Positions 34,479 to 43,760 of a DNA stretch of 64,000 nt are shown piece after piece. The notes beneath the pieces were generated by a model that was not told where the DNA came from, did not search any database, and saw only the letters and a program-made list of their open reading frames with translations. The DNA is taken from contig OY970235.1 in NCBI GenBank assembly GCA_963714145.1, forward strand, positions 6,696,001 through 6,760,000, given 5' to 3'. The position numbers and the translations under genes are program-made. The stretch's first letter is position 1, and each line of letters opens with the position of its first letter. The stretch comes from JBBWZH01 sp035544115. Its GTDB lineage: Bacteria > Actinomycetota > Actinomycetes > Mycobacteriales > CADCTP01.

Positions 34479-34501
34479 GGCAGCGGGCCCCTCCCGCTGC
34501 C
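34479..34501 (+). terminator. Terminator of ggt
   Basis: A 9-bp stem (34479-34487 with 34493-34501) with a 5-base loop starts two bases after the stop codon. Confidence 0.7.
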
Positions 34502-34705
34502 GGCGGCCGGCTGTGCCGGGAGCACGTGGCGCCCGGATCGATGGGTCAAGGCTGACGCTGGTGCCACTGAGCGCAGACTCGGCCAGATTGCCTGGATTTA
34601 ACGGGCTGTTTGGCCCGCATTGGACCCGGCTGGACTCGACTGAGCGGTGGTCGGAAGCGTGCCGGCACCGGCCGGACGCGCCGCGGTTGGTCTGGAGGGG
34701 TCGTC

Positions 34706-35377
34706 ATGCGTCAGCTGGAGAAGCTCGCCCGGGTCGCGGTGGCAGCCGGCGCGCTGCTGGTGCTCGGTGTCGGCTCGGCCGGGCCGGCCGCAGCCAGTGG
34801 CGGCGGCGGTGGGAACCCGCCGACCGGCACTCCGGTGCTGGCCACGGTGACGTTCGCGCCGGCAACGGTCGTCGGCGGCGGGGCGGCGACCGGGACGATC
34901 ACGTTCGGCTCGGTGACCGACGGCGCGATCCCCTCGCTGACCAGCAGCAACCCGGCGGTGGTGAGCGTGCCGACCGAGATGATCGTGCCCGGGCGGCAGT
35001 CCAGGGGCTTCTACCCGGTGACGACCAGCCCGGTGGCCGCGACCACGGCCGTGACCATCACGGCGAGCTCGTTCGGGGTCACCCGCACCGGCACGCTGAC
35101 CGTGACGCCGGGCACCCCACCGGCCGCGGACAGCGTCCGGGTCAACAGCGCCAGCTGGTCCAAGCGGCTACTCAAGATCAGCGCGGCCAGTTCCAACCCG
35201 AACGCGATCCTGAGCGTCTTCGGCGTCTCGTCCTTCGACGGGTCCCGGTTCCCCATGTTCACCGTGACCACCAGCCTCGGGCAGTTCTCCGACCAGCGCG
35301 GCTGGCTGGACAACCCACAGAACATCGTCGTGCAGAGCAACTTCGGCGGATCCGCGGCCTCGACCGTACGGGGGTAG
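34706..35377 (+). CDS. Secreted Ig-like repeat protein of unknown function
   Basis: A 223-residue protein with GGAGGGG before the ATG. A signal peptide (VAVAAGALLVLGVGSAGPAAAS) is followed by a Gly/Pro linker and one BIG/Ig-like module (VLATVTFAPATVVGGGAATGTITFGSVTDG, ending TRTGTLTVTPG), and then a second beta-rich segment (~145-223) with the pattern DSVRVNSASWSKRLLKISAASSNPNAILSVFG that recalls repeats in adhesin-like or surface-attached actinomycete proteins. No cysteines and no membrane anchor are visible, so the product is probably released. I cannot name a ligand. Confidence 0.75.
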   Translation: MRQLEKLARVAVAAGALLVLGVGSAGPAAASGGGGGNPPTGTPVLATVTFAPATVVGGGAATGTITFGSVTDGAIPSLTSSNPAVVSVPTEMIVPGRQSRGFYPVTTSPVAATTAVTITASSFGVTRTGTLTVTPGTPPAADSVRVNSASWSKRLLKISAASSNPNAILSVFGVSSFDGSRFPMFTVTTSLGQFSDQRGWLDNPQNIVVQSNFGGSAASTVRG

Positions 35378-35564
35378 CGCGGAGCGGATGCCGGCCAGGC
35401 GAGGGCGTAGCGGCTCGCCTTTCCGCCGCGTCCATGGCGCGGGAGGATCGCGAGGTCCCGCGGCCTGATCCTGAGCCGTCGACCCCGGCGGACCACCTGG
35501 GGTGGGAATGTTGCAGGTGCAACTAACGCTGCGGCAGTATCACGCCAGAGGAAAGGACGACACC

Positions 35565-36524
35565 ATGCCTGCGGTCACCGTCAACGACATCCTGGCTCTG
35601 CCCCGGCTGGAGCAGCCCGATCCGGCGGCGGTCCGGCGGCCGGTCCGGTCGGTAACGACCGCGCCGAGCGGGCTGGAGGGCGAGGGCTTCCCGGTCCGGC
35701 GCGCGTTCGCCGGGGTGGATATGCGCACGCTCGACCCGTTCGTACACATGGATCAGATGGGCGAGGTCGAGTACGCGGCCGGCGAGCCGAAGGGCACGCC
35801 GTGGCACCCGCACCGGGGCTTCGAGACGGTCACGTACATGATCGACGGTGTGTTCGAGCACCAGGACTCGCAGGGCGGCGGCGGGGTGATCACCAACGGC
35901 GACACCCAGTGGATGACCGCCGGCTCCGGCCTGCTGCACATCGAGACACCGCCGGAGCACCTGGTCATTTCCGGCGGGCTGTTCCACGGCATCCAGCTCT
36001 GGGTGAACCTGCCGGCCAAGGACAAGTGGGCCACGCCGCGCTACCAGGACATCCGCGCCGGCAAGGTCGCCCTGCTGTCCTCTTCGGACGGTGGGGCGCT
36101 GGTCCGGGTGATCGCCGGCTCGGTCGGCGGGCACGACGGTCCCGGCGTGACGTACACGCCGATCAGCCTGCTGCACGCGACCGTCTCGCCCGGCGCCACC
36201 CTCGAACTGCCCTGGCAGCAGGACTACAACGCGTTGGCGTACGTGCTCTCCGGCCACGGCAGTGCCGGCACCGACCGGCGCCCCATCCACAGTGGACAGT
36301 TGGCCGTCTTCGGCCCCGGCGACGTGATCACCCTCGGTGCGGCCGGCCAGCAGGACGGGAACGCACCGGCGCTGGACGTGCTGGTGCTCGGCGGCCGGCC
36401 GATCCGGGAGCCGATCGCCACCTACGGGCCGTTCGTCATGAACAACCGGGCCGAGGTCGTACAGGCCTTCGAGGACTACCAGGCCGGCCGGCTGGGCACC
36501 ATCCCGGCCACCGCCCGGCACTGA
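35565..36524 (+). CDS. Pirin family protein
   Basis: A 319-residue bicupin. The N-terminal cupin has the metal site of pirins: H-P-H-R-G-F-E-T-V-T-Y (H88-type His pair) with the later E-H-x-D and the GLLHIE segment. DPFVHMDQMG is the standard pirin start. The C-terminal cupin (YNALAYVLSGHGSAGTD) is present. Known pirins bind iron and some have quercetinase activity or act as redox cofactors of regulators; the role here is open. GAGGAAAGGA precedes the ATG at 35565. A strong bidirectional hairpin follows ten bases after the stop. Confidence 0.9.
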   Translation: MPAVTVNDILALPRLEQPDPAAVRRPVRSVTTAPSGLEGEGFPVRRAFAGVDMRTLDPFVHMDQMGEVEYAAGEPKGTPWHPHRGFETVTYMIDGVFEHQDSQGGGGVITNGDTQWMTAGSGLLHIETPPEHLVISGGLFHGIQLWVNLPAKDKWATPRYQDIRAGKVALLSSSDGGALVRVIAGSVGGHDGPGVTYTPISLLHATVSPGATLELPWQQDYNALAYVLSGHGSAGTDRRPIHSGQLAVFGPGDVITLGAAGQQDGNAPALDVLVLGGRPIREPIATYGPFVMNNRAEVVQAFEDYQAGRLGTIPATARH

Positions 36525-36534
36525 CCCCCTGAGA

Positions 36535-36576
36535 CCGTGGTGTCCACTGTGGACTAGTCCACGGTGGACACCACGG
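36535..36576. terminator. Long bidirectional terminator hairpin
   Basis: The 13-base arms 36535-36547 and 36564-36576 are perfect complements. The interior GTGGACTAGTCCAC (36549-36562) is itself a palindrome, giving a ~20-bp stem with only a T-G pair between. The stop codon of the convergent AfsR-type gene (36554-36556) lies at the tip. Confidence 0.8.
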
Positions 36577-39500
36577 CGTCGGGCAGGCCAGCGGCACGGT
36601 AGATGTCGCCGGCCCGGCGCGCGTGCTGGTCCGCCTCGGCTGACCGGTTGAGGTCGCGGTACGCCTGGGCGACGCCCTGGTGCGCCCGCGCCTCGTCCAG
36701 CCGCTGGCCCAGTTCACCCGCGATGCGCAGTGCCGCGTCGTACCGGGTCAGCGCGGCGACCGGGTCGCCGGTCTCGCGCAGCGTCTCGGCCAGCCCGAGC
36801 AGTGCCTCGCACTCGTTGTTCCGGTCGCCGTTGTCCTGGGACCGGGCCAGCGCCTCCCCGTGATGTTCCAGCGCCTCCCGGTGCCGTCCCAGCTGCCGGT
36901 ACGTCTCGCCGAGGCTGGCCAGCACGTAGGTCTGACCGGCCCAGTCGTGGATGTCCCGGATCACGGCCAGCGCGGCCGCCAGGTGCGCCAGCGCCGGCGC
37001 CGGCTCGCCGGCCTGCCGGTGCGTGTTGCCGAGCCCGACCAGCGCGTACGCCTCGCCCTGCCGGTGCCCGGTCTGCCGGGCCAGCGCGAGCGCCGCCCGG
37101 TGGTGGTCGAGCGCCGCCGGGTACCGCCCGGCGACCCGGTGCACCTCGGCCAACCCGATCAGGGCGGAGGTCTCGCCGATCCGGTCGCCCAGCTCGCGCA
37201 GCCGGCGCAGCGCCCGCTCGTAGTGGTCCAGCGCAGGCTCCAGCCGGCCCACCATCCGGTAGACCTCGCCGAGCGTGCCGAGCGCGTACGCCTCGCCGCT
37301 GTGGTCGCCGATGCTGGCCGCCAGCGCACGGGCCCGCTCCAGGTGCTCGAGCGCGAGGTCGTGCCGGCCGACGATCCAGTGCACCTCGCCGAGCCCGCTG
37401 AGCGCCGCCCGCTCCCCGCGCCGGTCGCCGCGCTCGCGGGCCAGCTCCAGCGCCTGCCGCTGCCAGTCGACCGCCTCGTCGTGCCGGCCGAGTATCCGCG
37501 TCACGTCGCCGAGCCCGACCAGCGCCCTTACCTCACCGGCGCCGTCGGCCAGCTCGCGGGCCGCCCGCAGCGCGTTCTCCTGCAACGCCCGCAGGTCCTG
37601 GTAGCGCGCCCGGGTACGCAGGTGCCGGCCCAGCAGTTGGGACAACGTGACCGCGTACCCCGGCAGGCCGTGCTCGGCCGCGTACCCGGCCGCGGCGATC
37701 ACGTTGTCGTGCTGGGCGTCCAGCCAGTCCCGCGCGCTGGCCGCGTCGGGCAGCGGCGGCCGCGGGCCGGCCGGCTGGGCCACCGCCGGGCGCAGGTCAC
37801 GCTCGGCCGGGTAGCCGGCGTCCATCGCGCCGGCCGCGGCGTGCGCGTAGTGGTCGAGCAGCCGGATCAGCGCGGCCCGCCGGTCCGCCTCGGTCTCGTC
37901 CCGCTCCGCCCGGTCGGCCGCGTAGGCCCGGAGCAGGTCATGGAACGCGTAGCGGCTGCCCGCCGGCCGCGCCAGCAGCGCGCTGTCGGCCAGCCGGGCC
38001 AGCAGGGTCCGCGCCCCGGGCAGGCCGGTGCCGGCCAGCGCGGCGGCGTCGTACGGGTCCGCGTCGGTGCCGGGCAGCAGGCCGAGCAGCCGGAACAGCC
38101 GCCGCTCGGCCGTCCCGAGGCTGGCGTACGAGACCGCGAACGCGGCGCTGATGCTGCGCTCGCCGTCGTCCAGCAGCGCGAGCCGCTCGTGCTCGTCGGC
38201 CAGCAGCCGGTCCAGCTCGGCGAGCGAGCCGAACGCGCCGTCCCGGTACCGGGCGGCGACGATCCGCAGTGCCAGCGGCAGGCGCCCACAGCGCGCCACG
38301 ACCCGCGGCACCGGTCCTTCGCCCGCGGCGACGCCGGCTATCCGGCTGAACAGCTCGGCGGCCGGCTCCCCGCCCAGCGCGTCGAGGCTCAGGTACGGCA
38401 CGTCGTCCAGCGCGGTCAGCCGGCGCCGGCTGGTGATCACCACCCGGCAGCCCGGCACCGCCGGCAGCAGCGGCCGCACCTGCGCCCCGGTACGCGCGTT
38501 GTCCAGGATCAGCAGCAGCTCCCGACCGGCGACCGTGGCCTGGTAGAGCGCGGCCCGGTCGGCGGCGTCGGCCGGCACCCGCTCCGGCGGTACGCCCAGC
38601 AGCCGGAGCAGCCGGTCCAGCGCCTCGGCCGGCGCCAGCGGCTGCGCGTCCGGGGTGTAGCCGAGCAGGTCGAGGAACACGGTGCCGTCCCGCAGCGTGC
38701 CGGCCAGCAGCCGGCCGGCATGCAGTGCCAGCTCGGTCTTGCCGACACCCGCCATCCCGTCCACCGCGCAGACCGGACTGGCCAGCCCTTCGACCGGCGG
38801 GCTGGCGTCGAGCAGGGCGCAGAGCCGGCGTAGCTCCTCGTCCCGGCCGAGGAAGTGCCGGGCCAGCCGGGGCAGGCCGGTCACCGGCCCGTCGGCGGAA
38901 GCCGGAACCGGCTGCTCCGGCCGCGCCGCGCCGGTTGCCTGCAAAACGGGGTCGGCCAGCAGGATGCGCTGGTGCAGGTCGCGCAGCCGCGGGTCCGGCT
39001 CGATGCCCAGCTCGCTGCTGACCAACTGGCGCACCCGCTGGTACGCGGCCAGCGCGTCCGCCTGCCGACCGGCCCGGTAGAGCGCGAGCATCAGCAGCTC
39101 CCACAGGCCTTCGCGCAGCGGGTGCTCGGCCAGCAGCAGCTCCAGTTCGCCGGCGACCCGGGCGGGGTCGGTCGGCAGCTCGGCCGCGATCCGGGCCTGC
39201 ACCGCGTCCAGCCGCAGCTCGGCGAGCCGGGCCGCCTCCGCCGCAAGGGAGTGCCCGGCCGCACCGCCGCGGTGATCGCCGCCGGGCAGATCGCCGCCGA
39301 GCAGATCGCCACGCCAGATCGCGAGCGCCGACGCGAGCAGGTGCACGGCCCCGGCGTCCCCGGCGGCGACCGCGCGCCGGCCCTGCTCGACCAGGTTGGC
39401 GAAGACCCGCGCATCGACCTGGTCCGGCCGGGTGGCGAGCAGATACCCGGGGCGCCGGGTGACCAGCAGCCGGCCGTCCGGATCACCCAGCAGCCGGCGC

Positions 39501-39712
39501 AGCCGCAGCACGTAGGCCTGGACGAGCTTGCCCGCGCCGGCCGGGGGATCGGCCGACCAGAGCTCGTCGACCAGCCGGCCCGCGCTCACCGGGTGCCCGG
39601 CGCCGAGCGCGAGCAGGGCCAGCAGCGCGCGCTGTTTCGGCGCGGTGACCACCACCCACCGATCGCCGACCAGAGCCTCGACCGAGCCCAGCAGCCGGAA
39701 CCGTACCGCCAC
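36554..39712 (-). CDS. Large AfsR/SARP-type regulator with NB-ARC and TPR array
   Basis: A 1052-residue regulator. Residues ~1-95 form the winged helix (VRFRLLGSVEALVGD..., TAPKQRALLALLAL, VDELWSADPP). About 100-250 is the activation domain, ending PDPRLRDLHQRIL. The NB-ARC ATPase is marked by VDGMAGVGKTELALHAG (Walker A), LLLILDNA and LPLALRIVAARYRDG. The C-terminal ~400 residues contain at least eight ~40-residue TPR units (for example LGDVTRILGRHDEAVDWQRQALELARERGD). The open frame runs far upstream of the winged helix; I place the start at GTG 39712, directly before the domain, although no ribosome binding site is visible. It is unrelated in sequence detail to the copy at 21491 and is convergent with pirin. 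Confidence 0.9.
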   Translation of the reverse strand: MAVRFRLLGSVEALVGDRWVVVTAPKQRALLALLALGAGHPVSAGRLVDELWSADPPAGAGKLVQAYVLRLRRLLGDPDGRLLVTRRPGYLLATRPDQVDARVFANLVEQGRRAVAAGDAGAVHLLASALAIWRGDLLGGDLPGGDHRGGAAGHSLAAEAARLAELRLDAVQARIAAELPTDPARVAGELELLLAEHPLREGLWELLMLALYRAGRQADALAAYQRVRQLVSSELGIEPDPRLRDLHQRILLADPVLQATGAARPEQPVPASADGPVTGLPRLARHFLGRDEELRRLCALLDASPPVEGLASPVCAVDGMAGVGKTELALHAGRLLAGTLRDGTVFLDLLGYTPDAQPLAPAEALDRLLRLLGVPPERVPADAADRAALYQATVAGRELLLILDNARTGAQVRPLLPAVPGCRVVITSRRRLTALDDVPYLSLDALGGEPAAELFSRIAGVAAGEGPVPRVVARCGRLPLALRIVAARYRDGAFGSLAELDRLLADEHERLALLDDGERSISAAFAVSYASLGTAERRLFRLLGLLPGTDADPYDAAALAGTGLPGARTLLARLADSALLARPAGSRYAFHDLLRAYAADRAERDETEADRRAALIRLLDHYAHAAAGAMDAGYPAERDLRPAVAQPAGPRPPLPDAASARDWLDAQHDNVIAAAGYAAEHGLPGYAVTLSQLLGRHLRTRARYQDLRALQENALRAARELADGAGEVRALVGLGDVTRILGRHDEAVDWQRQALELARERGDRRGERAALSGLGEVHWIVGRHDLALEHLERARALAASIGDHSGEAYALGTLGEVYRMVGRLEPALDHYERALRRLRELGDRIGETSALIGLAEVHRVAGRYPAALDHHRAALALARQTGHRQGEAYALVGLGNTHRQAGEPAPALAHLAAALAVIRDIHDWAGQTYVLASLGETYRQLGRHREALEHHGEALARSQDNGDRNNECEALLGLAETLRETGDPVAALTRYDAALRIAGELGQRLDEARAHQGVAQAYRDLNRSAEADQHARRAGDIYRAAGLPDAVVSTVD

Positions 39713-39794
39713 GCGAACCGCCGATCCGACCAGAAACCCGCTACAGCGGCATCCGGGCAGATACCGGCTGTTGTGCGCGCAGTATCGCCACAAA

Positions 39795-39825
39795 CGGGCG
39801 CCCCCGACAACGCCGGGGGCGCCCG
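39795..39825 (-). terminator. Terminator of the gene at 39844
   Basis: A perfect 12-bp stem (39795-39806 with 39814-39825) and 7-base loop, 18 bases past the minus-strand stop. Confidence 0.8.
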
Positions 39826-39843
39826 CTTCGCACGATCTCTGGG

Positions 39844-41052
39844 TCAGAACATCGCCACCCCGCCGCCTTCGATGAACTGGCCGGGCACCGCGACCGGGCC
39901 GATCGGGTCCGGCGGCGGCACGGGGAGCGGCCACCACCAGATGATGATCACGACCACGATGATCACGACCTGGTAGCCCCCACCGTTCCAGATGGTCCCG
40001 ATGTGGCTGCCTGGCGCGACCACCCCGGTTGCCGTCAGCCGCACCGACCCCCAGCTGGTCCCAGTGCGTCGCAACGCGTGCACGGCGCCATCGGTGCCGG
40101 CGTACGCGATCGCTACCTGCCCGTTCAGCGTGGCAGCACTGAGCCCGGCAGCGGGCGGGGCGGGGGGCGACGGGATCGGTCGCGGGTTCGACAGCACACC
40201 CGATGGCGGGAGCGGCGCTACTCGCGGCGTGCCGTCGCCGCCCACATAGACCACGTTTGCGTCGGTGCCCGAACTGGTGGTGGCCACGCCGCCGCCGACC
40301 ACCGGGGTGGACCCGAGGATGCCCCCCGCCGGCCGGGTGCCGGGCACTTCGTACTGCCGCCATGCGCCCGGGCTGCCGCAGAACATCGGGCTTGGCACCG
40401 GGCATCGGATCGCGATGACCGCCCGGCTCGTGGTGATCGAGGCCACCAGCGTGCTGCCGTCCGGCGCGGTGCTCGCGCCCAGCGGCGCGCCCGGCGAGAA
40501 CAGCCCGACCGCGCTGATCGGCAGCGGGTCCTCCGGCGGCAATGGCAGATTCGGGTCGAGCTGCAGGACCAGCATCCGGCCAGTCGTGCCGATGAGGTAC
40601 AGGTACGCCCTCGATCCGCTGCCCGTCACGGTGAGCTCGCCGCCTGGTGGAGCCAGCTGTGGCGGGCTGACCGGCCGGATCGCCAGCCAGCCGCCATCCT
40701 GCCAGCGCAGGTCCAGCACGGCGCCGTTGTGGCCGACCGTCTGCACGTCCAGCGACCCGTCCGGCCAGCGCAGCACGCTCACCGGCGCGCCGGCCGGCGC
40801 CAGCCCGGCCGGGCTGACCTGGACCGCCGGCGACCACTGGGTCTGGCCCAGTTGCTGGGTGGCCCAGAACGCGCCGTTGGCGCCGATCGTCACGACCGTG
40901 GTCGCGGCGGTTTCGGTGGCCGGCCGCGGCACGGCGAGCGCGGTGGGCGGCATCGCGGCGCCGAACGCCAGCGCGGCCAGCGTCCCGGCCGCGACCGCCC
41001 GGCGCCGCCACCTCGCGGCCCGCAGCCGGCTTCGAAGTACGTGTTCCAACAC
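39844..41052 (-). CDS. Secreted, probable beta-propeller-like protein with hydrophobic Ile/Val/Trp tail
   Basis: A 402-residue protein. GGAGG seven bases before GTG 41052 fixes the start; the open frame continues upstream without signals. A basic N-region and hydrophobic core (VAAGTLAALAFGAAMPPTALA) form a signal peptide. Five or more repeated units carry a G-x-N/D-G-A-V/F-W/L pattern (TIGANGAFWATQQ, TVGHNGAVLDLRW, YAGTDGAVHALRR), as in the fungal-lectin-like or PLL-type propellers that bind sugars. Near the C-terminus an uninterrupted stretch of Val, Ile and Trp (residues ~355-372) is followed by a Pro-rich tail; it is encoded by a 15-bp tandem repeat at 39943-39970. It could anchor the protein. 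Function unknown. Confidence 0.75.
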   Translation of the reverse strand: MLEHVLRSRLRAARWRRRAVAAGTLAALAFGAAMPPTALAVPRPATETAATTVVTIGANGAFWATQQLGQTQWSPAVQVSPAGLAPAGAPVSVLRWPDGSLDVQTVGHNGAVLDLRWQDGGWLAIRPVSPPQLAPPGGELTVTGSGSRAYLYLIGTTGRMLVLQLDPNLPLPPEDPLPISAVGLFSPGAPLGASTAPDGSTLVASITTSRAVIAIRCPVPSPMFCGSPGAWRQYEVPGTRPAGGILGSTPVVGGGVATTSSGTDANVVYVGGDGTPRVAPLPPSGVLSNPRPIPSPPAPPAAGLSAATLNGQVAIAYAGTDGAVHALRRTGTSWGSVRLTATGVVAPGSHIGTIWNGGGYQVVIIVVVIIIWWWPLPVPPPDPIGPVAVPGQFIEGGGVAMF

Positions 41053-41194
41053 GGTGGTTCCTCCGATCAGCGGGGTCCGGCTGGCCAGGCCAGCCGGCGG
41101 TGCACCGACCCTGCCGCCCCCCGGTGCACCCCCGGTGTACGCGCGGTTCACCCGCTCCCCAGCCGGCCGCCGGCGAGCCGTAGCGTGCTCAGGC

Positions 41195-41980
41195 ATGGGG
41201 TTCGAGTTGATCTGTGAGATCGAGCCGTCGCCCCGGCCCGATCTCAAGCACGTCCGGCACCAGATCGGGGTGCTGAGCCGGGTCGCCGACGCGTTCCTGG
41301 TCCCGGACAACCACCGTGGCCAGGCCACCGTGTCCAGCGTGGCGGTGGCGCACGAGGTGGAGGCGATGGGTGGCCGGACGATCGCCTGCCTCAACTCCCG
41401 CGACCGCAACCTGCTCGGCTTCCGCCGCGACCTGCTCACCGCCGCCGCGTACGGGGTGGACCAGTTCCTGTTCGTGGCCGGTGACAAGCCCACCGCCGGC
41501 GGCCGCACCAGCGACCTGACCGTCCGGTCGATGCTGGACGAGGTGCACGGGCTGCCGGCCGACCCGGCCTTCGCCGGCACCGCGCCGTTCCGGGCCGGCG
41601 TGGCCACCGGGCTACGCCCGCTGCCGGCCTGGAAGCAGGCGGCCGACTTCGTGTTCGTCCAGGTCAGCTACTCGGTCGACGCGTTGCTGCGCTGGCGCGA
41701 GACGGTCCGCCTGGACGTACCGGTGTACGCCGGGGTGATGGTGCTGGCCAGCGCGGCGATGGCGGCCCGGATCGCGGCCACCATCCCGGACATCGAGATC
41801 CCGGCCGATCTGGTCGAGCGGGTCGCCGCCGACCGGATGGCCGGGGTGGACGCGGCCTGCGCGCAGATCCTCGCGCTGCGCGACACCGGCGCCTTCGACG
41901 GCGTGCACCTGGTCCCGGTCGCCCGCTACCGCGAGGTCGCCGCCCAACTGGAATCGGCCAGCCGCAACCCGACCAGCTGA
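41195..41980 (+). CDS. Methylenetetrahydrofolate reductase-like protein
   Basis: A 261-residue protein with the TIM-barrel pattern of MetF: FELICEIEPSPRPDLKHVRHQIGVL at the start, the flavin-proximal DQFLFVAGDKPTAGGRTSD (where MetF has GD-x-P...G), and VQVSYSVDALLRW and YAGVMVLASAAMAARIA near the end (MetF: F-Q-x-x-Y/F-D and P-x-x-x-G-I-M-P). Several catalytic positions of true MetF are not conserved, so it may use a related cofactor such as F420 or act on another pterin or amino-acid route. TAGCGT (41181-41186) lies eight bases before the ATG, which has no ribosome binding site, so a leaderless mRNA is possible. Confidence 0.8.
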   Translation: MGFELICEIEPSPRPDLKHVRHQIGVLSRVADAFLVPDNHRGQATVSSVAVAHEVEAMGGRTIACLNSRDRNLLGFRRDLLTAAAYGVDQFLFVAGDKPTAGGRTSDLTVRSMLDEVHGLPADPAFAGTAPFRAGVATGLRPLPAWKQAADFVFVQVSYSVDALLRWRETVRLDVPVYAGVMVLASAAMAARIAATIPDIEIPADLVERVAADRMAGVDAACAQILALRDTGAFDGVHLVPVARYREVAAQLESASRNPTS

Positions 41981-42003
41981 CCGCCCGGCCGGCGGCGGTC
42001 CGG

Positions 42004-43596
42004 TCAGTAGGTGAAAGTACTGACCAGCCGGCGCATCTCGGCGGCCAGGCCGGCCAGGTCACGCGCCGCTTCCTCGGTCTTCGCGACACCGTCGGTGGTC
42101 TTCGCGGCGGCCTCGCTCGCCGCGCTGACCCCGTCGGCGATCTCGGCCGAGCCGGTGGCCGCCCGCGCGACCCCGCGGCGCATCTCGGCGGTGGTCGCGG
42201 TCTGCTCCTCGACCGCGGTCGCGATCGTGGTCTGGGTGTCGCTGATCTCGGCGACGATCTCGCTGATCTGACCGATCGCGCTGACCGCTGCCGCCGACTC
42301 CGTCTGGATCGCCTCGATCCGCTGGGTGATCGCCCCGGTGGCCCGGGCGGTCTCCTGGGCCAGATCCTTGACCTCGCTGGCGACCACCGCGAAGCCCTTG
42401 CCGGCGGCGCCGGCCCGGGCTGCCTCGATGGTCGCGTTCAGGGCGAGCAGGTTGGTCTGCTCGGCGATCGAGCTGATCATGCGCACCACGTCGCCGATCT
42501 CGCCGGACGAGGCGCTGAGCCGCGCCACGGTCGCGTGGGTGTCGGCGGCGACCCGGACGGCCGTCGCGGCCACGGTCGCCGCGTGGCCCGCGTTGCGGGC
42601 GATCCCGTCGATCGCGGCGCCCATCTCCTCGGCACCGGCGGCTACCGTGGCGACGTCGTCGGAAACCTGGGCCGCCGTACCGGACACCGCCTGGTTCTGC
42701 CGGGCGGCGTCCTGCGCGGTGCCGCCCATCTCGTTGCTGATGTCCAGCAGCCGCTCCGCCGAGGAACCGAGTGTCTCGGCGGTGACCCCGATACCGCCGA
42801 TGCTGCGGCGCAGGTCGTGCAGGAACTCCCGCAGACCCAGGCCCATCCGGCCGATCTCGTCCTGGCCGGTGACGGTGATCTCCTGGGTCAGGTCGCCGCG
42901 ACCGGCCGCCTCGACGACGGCGAGGATCTGGCCGGTCTGATTGACGGTCCGGTTGACCGCCCGCCGGATCAGCAGGCCCACCGCCCCGATGCAGAACCCG
43001 GTCAGCACGATCAGGATGGCCATCAGCCGGCGCGAATCGGCACCCGACTTGTTGGCCAGCGCGGTGTAGCTGTCCCCGAAGTCGCCGATCGCGGCGGTCA
43101 ACTCGTCGAACCGCTTGTCGAACGCCTCCTGCGCCGCCACCACCGCGGCGAGGTCCTTCGTGCCCACCGCCGCCCCGCCCGACGACACCGCCTCGACCGC
43201 CTTGCCGGCCTGGATGTACGCGGCCAGCACGGGCGCGATGTTGGCGAACGCCTGCGTCACCGCCGGCCCGGCACCGAGACCGGCCAGCAGCCGCTGGTTC
43301 TCGGCGGTCGCCTCGGTCAGCGTGAGCAGCCGCTCGTCAAGATCCGCGGTGGCCGCCTTCCGTTCCTCTGCACTGTCCGAAGTGGACAGCAGCAGGGTGT
43401 CATAGGCGATGGCGTGGTTGGCGCCGTCGGTCTCGCCCTGGTTGTAGAGCGCCTGATTGATCACGTTCATGTCCAACACCGTCTGTTGCTGACCGGCGAT
43501 CGCGTTCCAGCCGATCGCGCCCACCCCGGCCGAGACGAGCACCGCGAACACGGTGAGCGCCAAGATCTTGGCGCTGATCGACCCGAGCAGTTTCAT
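42004..43596 (-). CDS. Methyl-accepting chemotaxis protein
   Basis: A 530-residue transmembrane sensor. The first membrane segment is at ~9-31 (ILALTVFAVLVSAGVGAIGW), a four-helix-bundle-type periplasmic domain spans ~32-190, and the second segment is at ~190-210 (LMAILIVLTGFCIGAVGLLI). A HAMP domain follows (to ~265). The signalling domain contains the highly conserved hairpin tip ISSIAEQTNLLALNATIEAARAGAAGKGFAVVASEVKDLAQETARAT. No CheA or flagellar genes are in the window. It is divergent from a two-component system whose promoter region lies in the 170-bp gap, so joint control is possible. The family usually feeds CheA; in a non-motile actinomycete the output is unclear. Confidence 0.94.
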   Translation of the reverse strand: MKLLGSISAKILALTVFAVLVSAGVGAIGWNAIAGQQQTVLDMNVINQALYNQGETDGANHAIAYDTLLLSTSDSAEERKAATADLDERLLTLTEATAENQRLLAGLGAGPAVTQAFANIAPVLAAYIQAGKAVEAVSSGGAAVGTKDLAAVVAAQEAFDKRFDELTAAIGDFGDSYTALANKSGADSRRLMAILIVLTGFCIGAVGLLIRRAVNRTVNQTGQILAVVEAAGRGDLTQEITVTGQDEIGRMGLGLREFLHDLRRSIGGIGVTAETLGSSAERLLDISNEMGGTAQDAARQNQAVSGTAAQVSDDVATVAAGAEEMGAAIDGIARNAGHAATVAATAVRVAADTHATVARLSASSGEIGDVVRMISSIAEQTNLLALNATIEAARAGAAGKGFAVVASEVKDLAQETARATGAITQRIEAIQTESAAAVSAIGQISEIVAEISDTQTTIATAVEEQTATTAEMRRGVARAATGSAEIADGVSAASEAAAKTTDGVAKTEEAARDLAGLAAEMRRLVSTFTY

Positions 43597-43693
43597 CCGT
43601 GGCTCCGTTCTGGTGTCCCGCGGTCGCCCAGCAGGTCGATTCGGCGACCCGGCTCGGCAACTGAGGACAATGTGGACTCGTCCGGTCCGCCGC

Positions 43694-43760
43694 TACGCAT
43701 TACTGCGTACCGCGCTTACCGCCGGGAGCGGACGAGCGGCGCCGCCCGAGCGCCTAATCT
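43694..43760 (+). promoter_or_regulatory. Control region of the two-component system: inverted repeat and leaderless -10 box
   Basis: TACGCA-TTAC-TGCGTA (43694-43709) is a clean dyad of the type bound by NarL-family response regulators. TAATCT (43755-43760) lies seven bases before the ATG at 43768, so the kinase mRNA is probably leaderless. The dyad sits 46-61 bp upstream of the -10 box, suitable for an activator, and may be autoregulatory. Confidence 0.55.

Noticed and set aside
36680..38833. 717-codon open frame opposite the large AfsR-type gene
   Set aside because: Gln/Arg/Val-rich, no start signal, antisense to recognisable TPR and NB-ARC coding sequence.
39713..41011. N-terminal extension of the AfsR-type gene to 1485 codons
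   Set aside because: The extension overlaps a terminator and a separate gene on the same strand in another frame, and the family domain begins at GTG 39712.
41195..41980. Call as true MetF
   Set aside because: The TIM-barrel pattern fits, but several active-site positions differ, so only an MTHFR-like label is given and no gene symbol.
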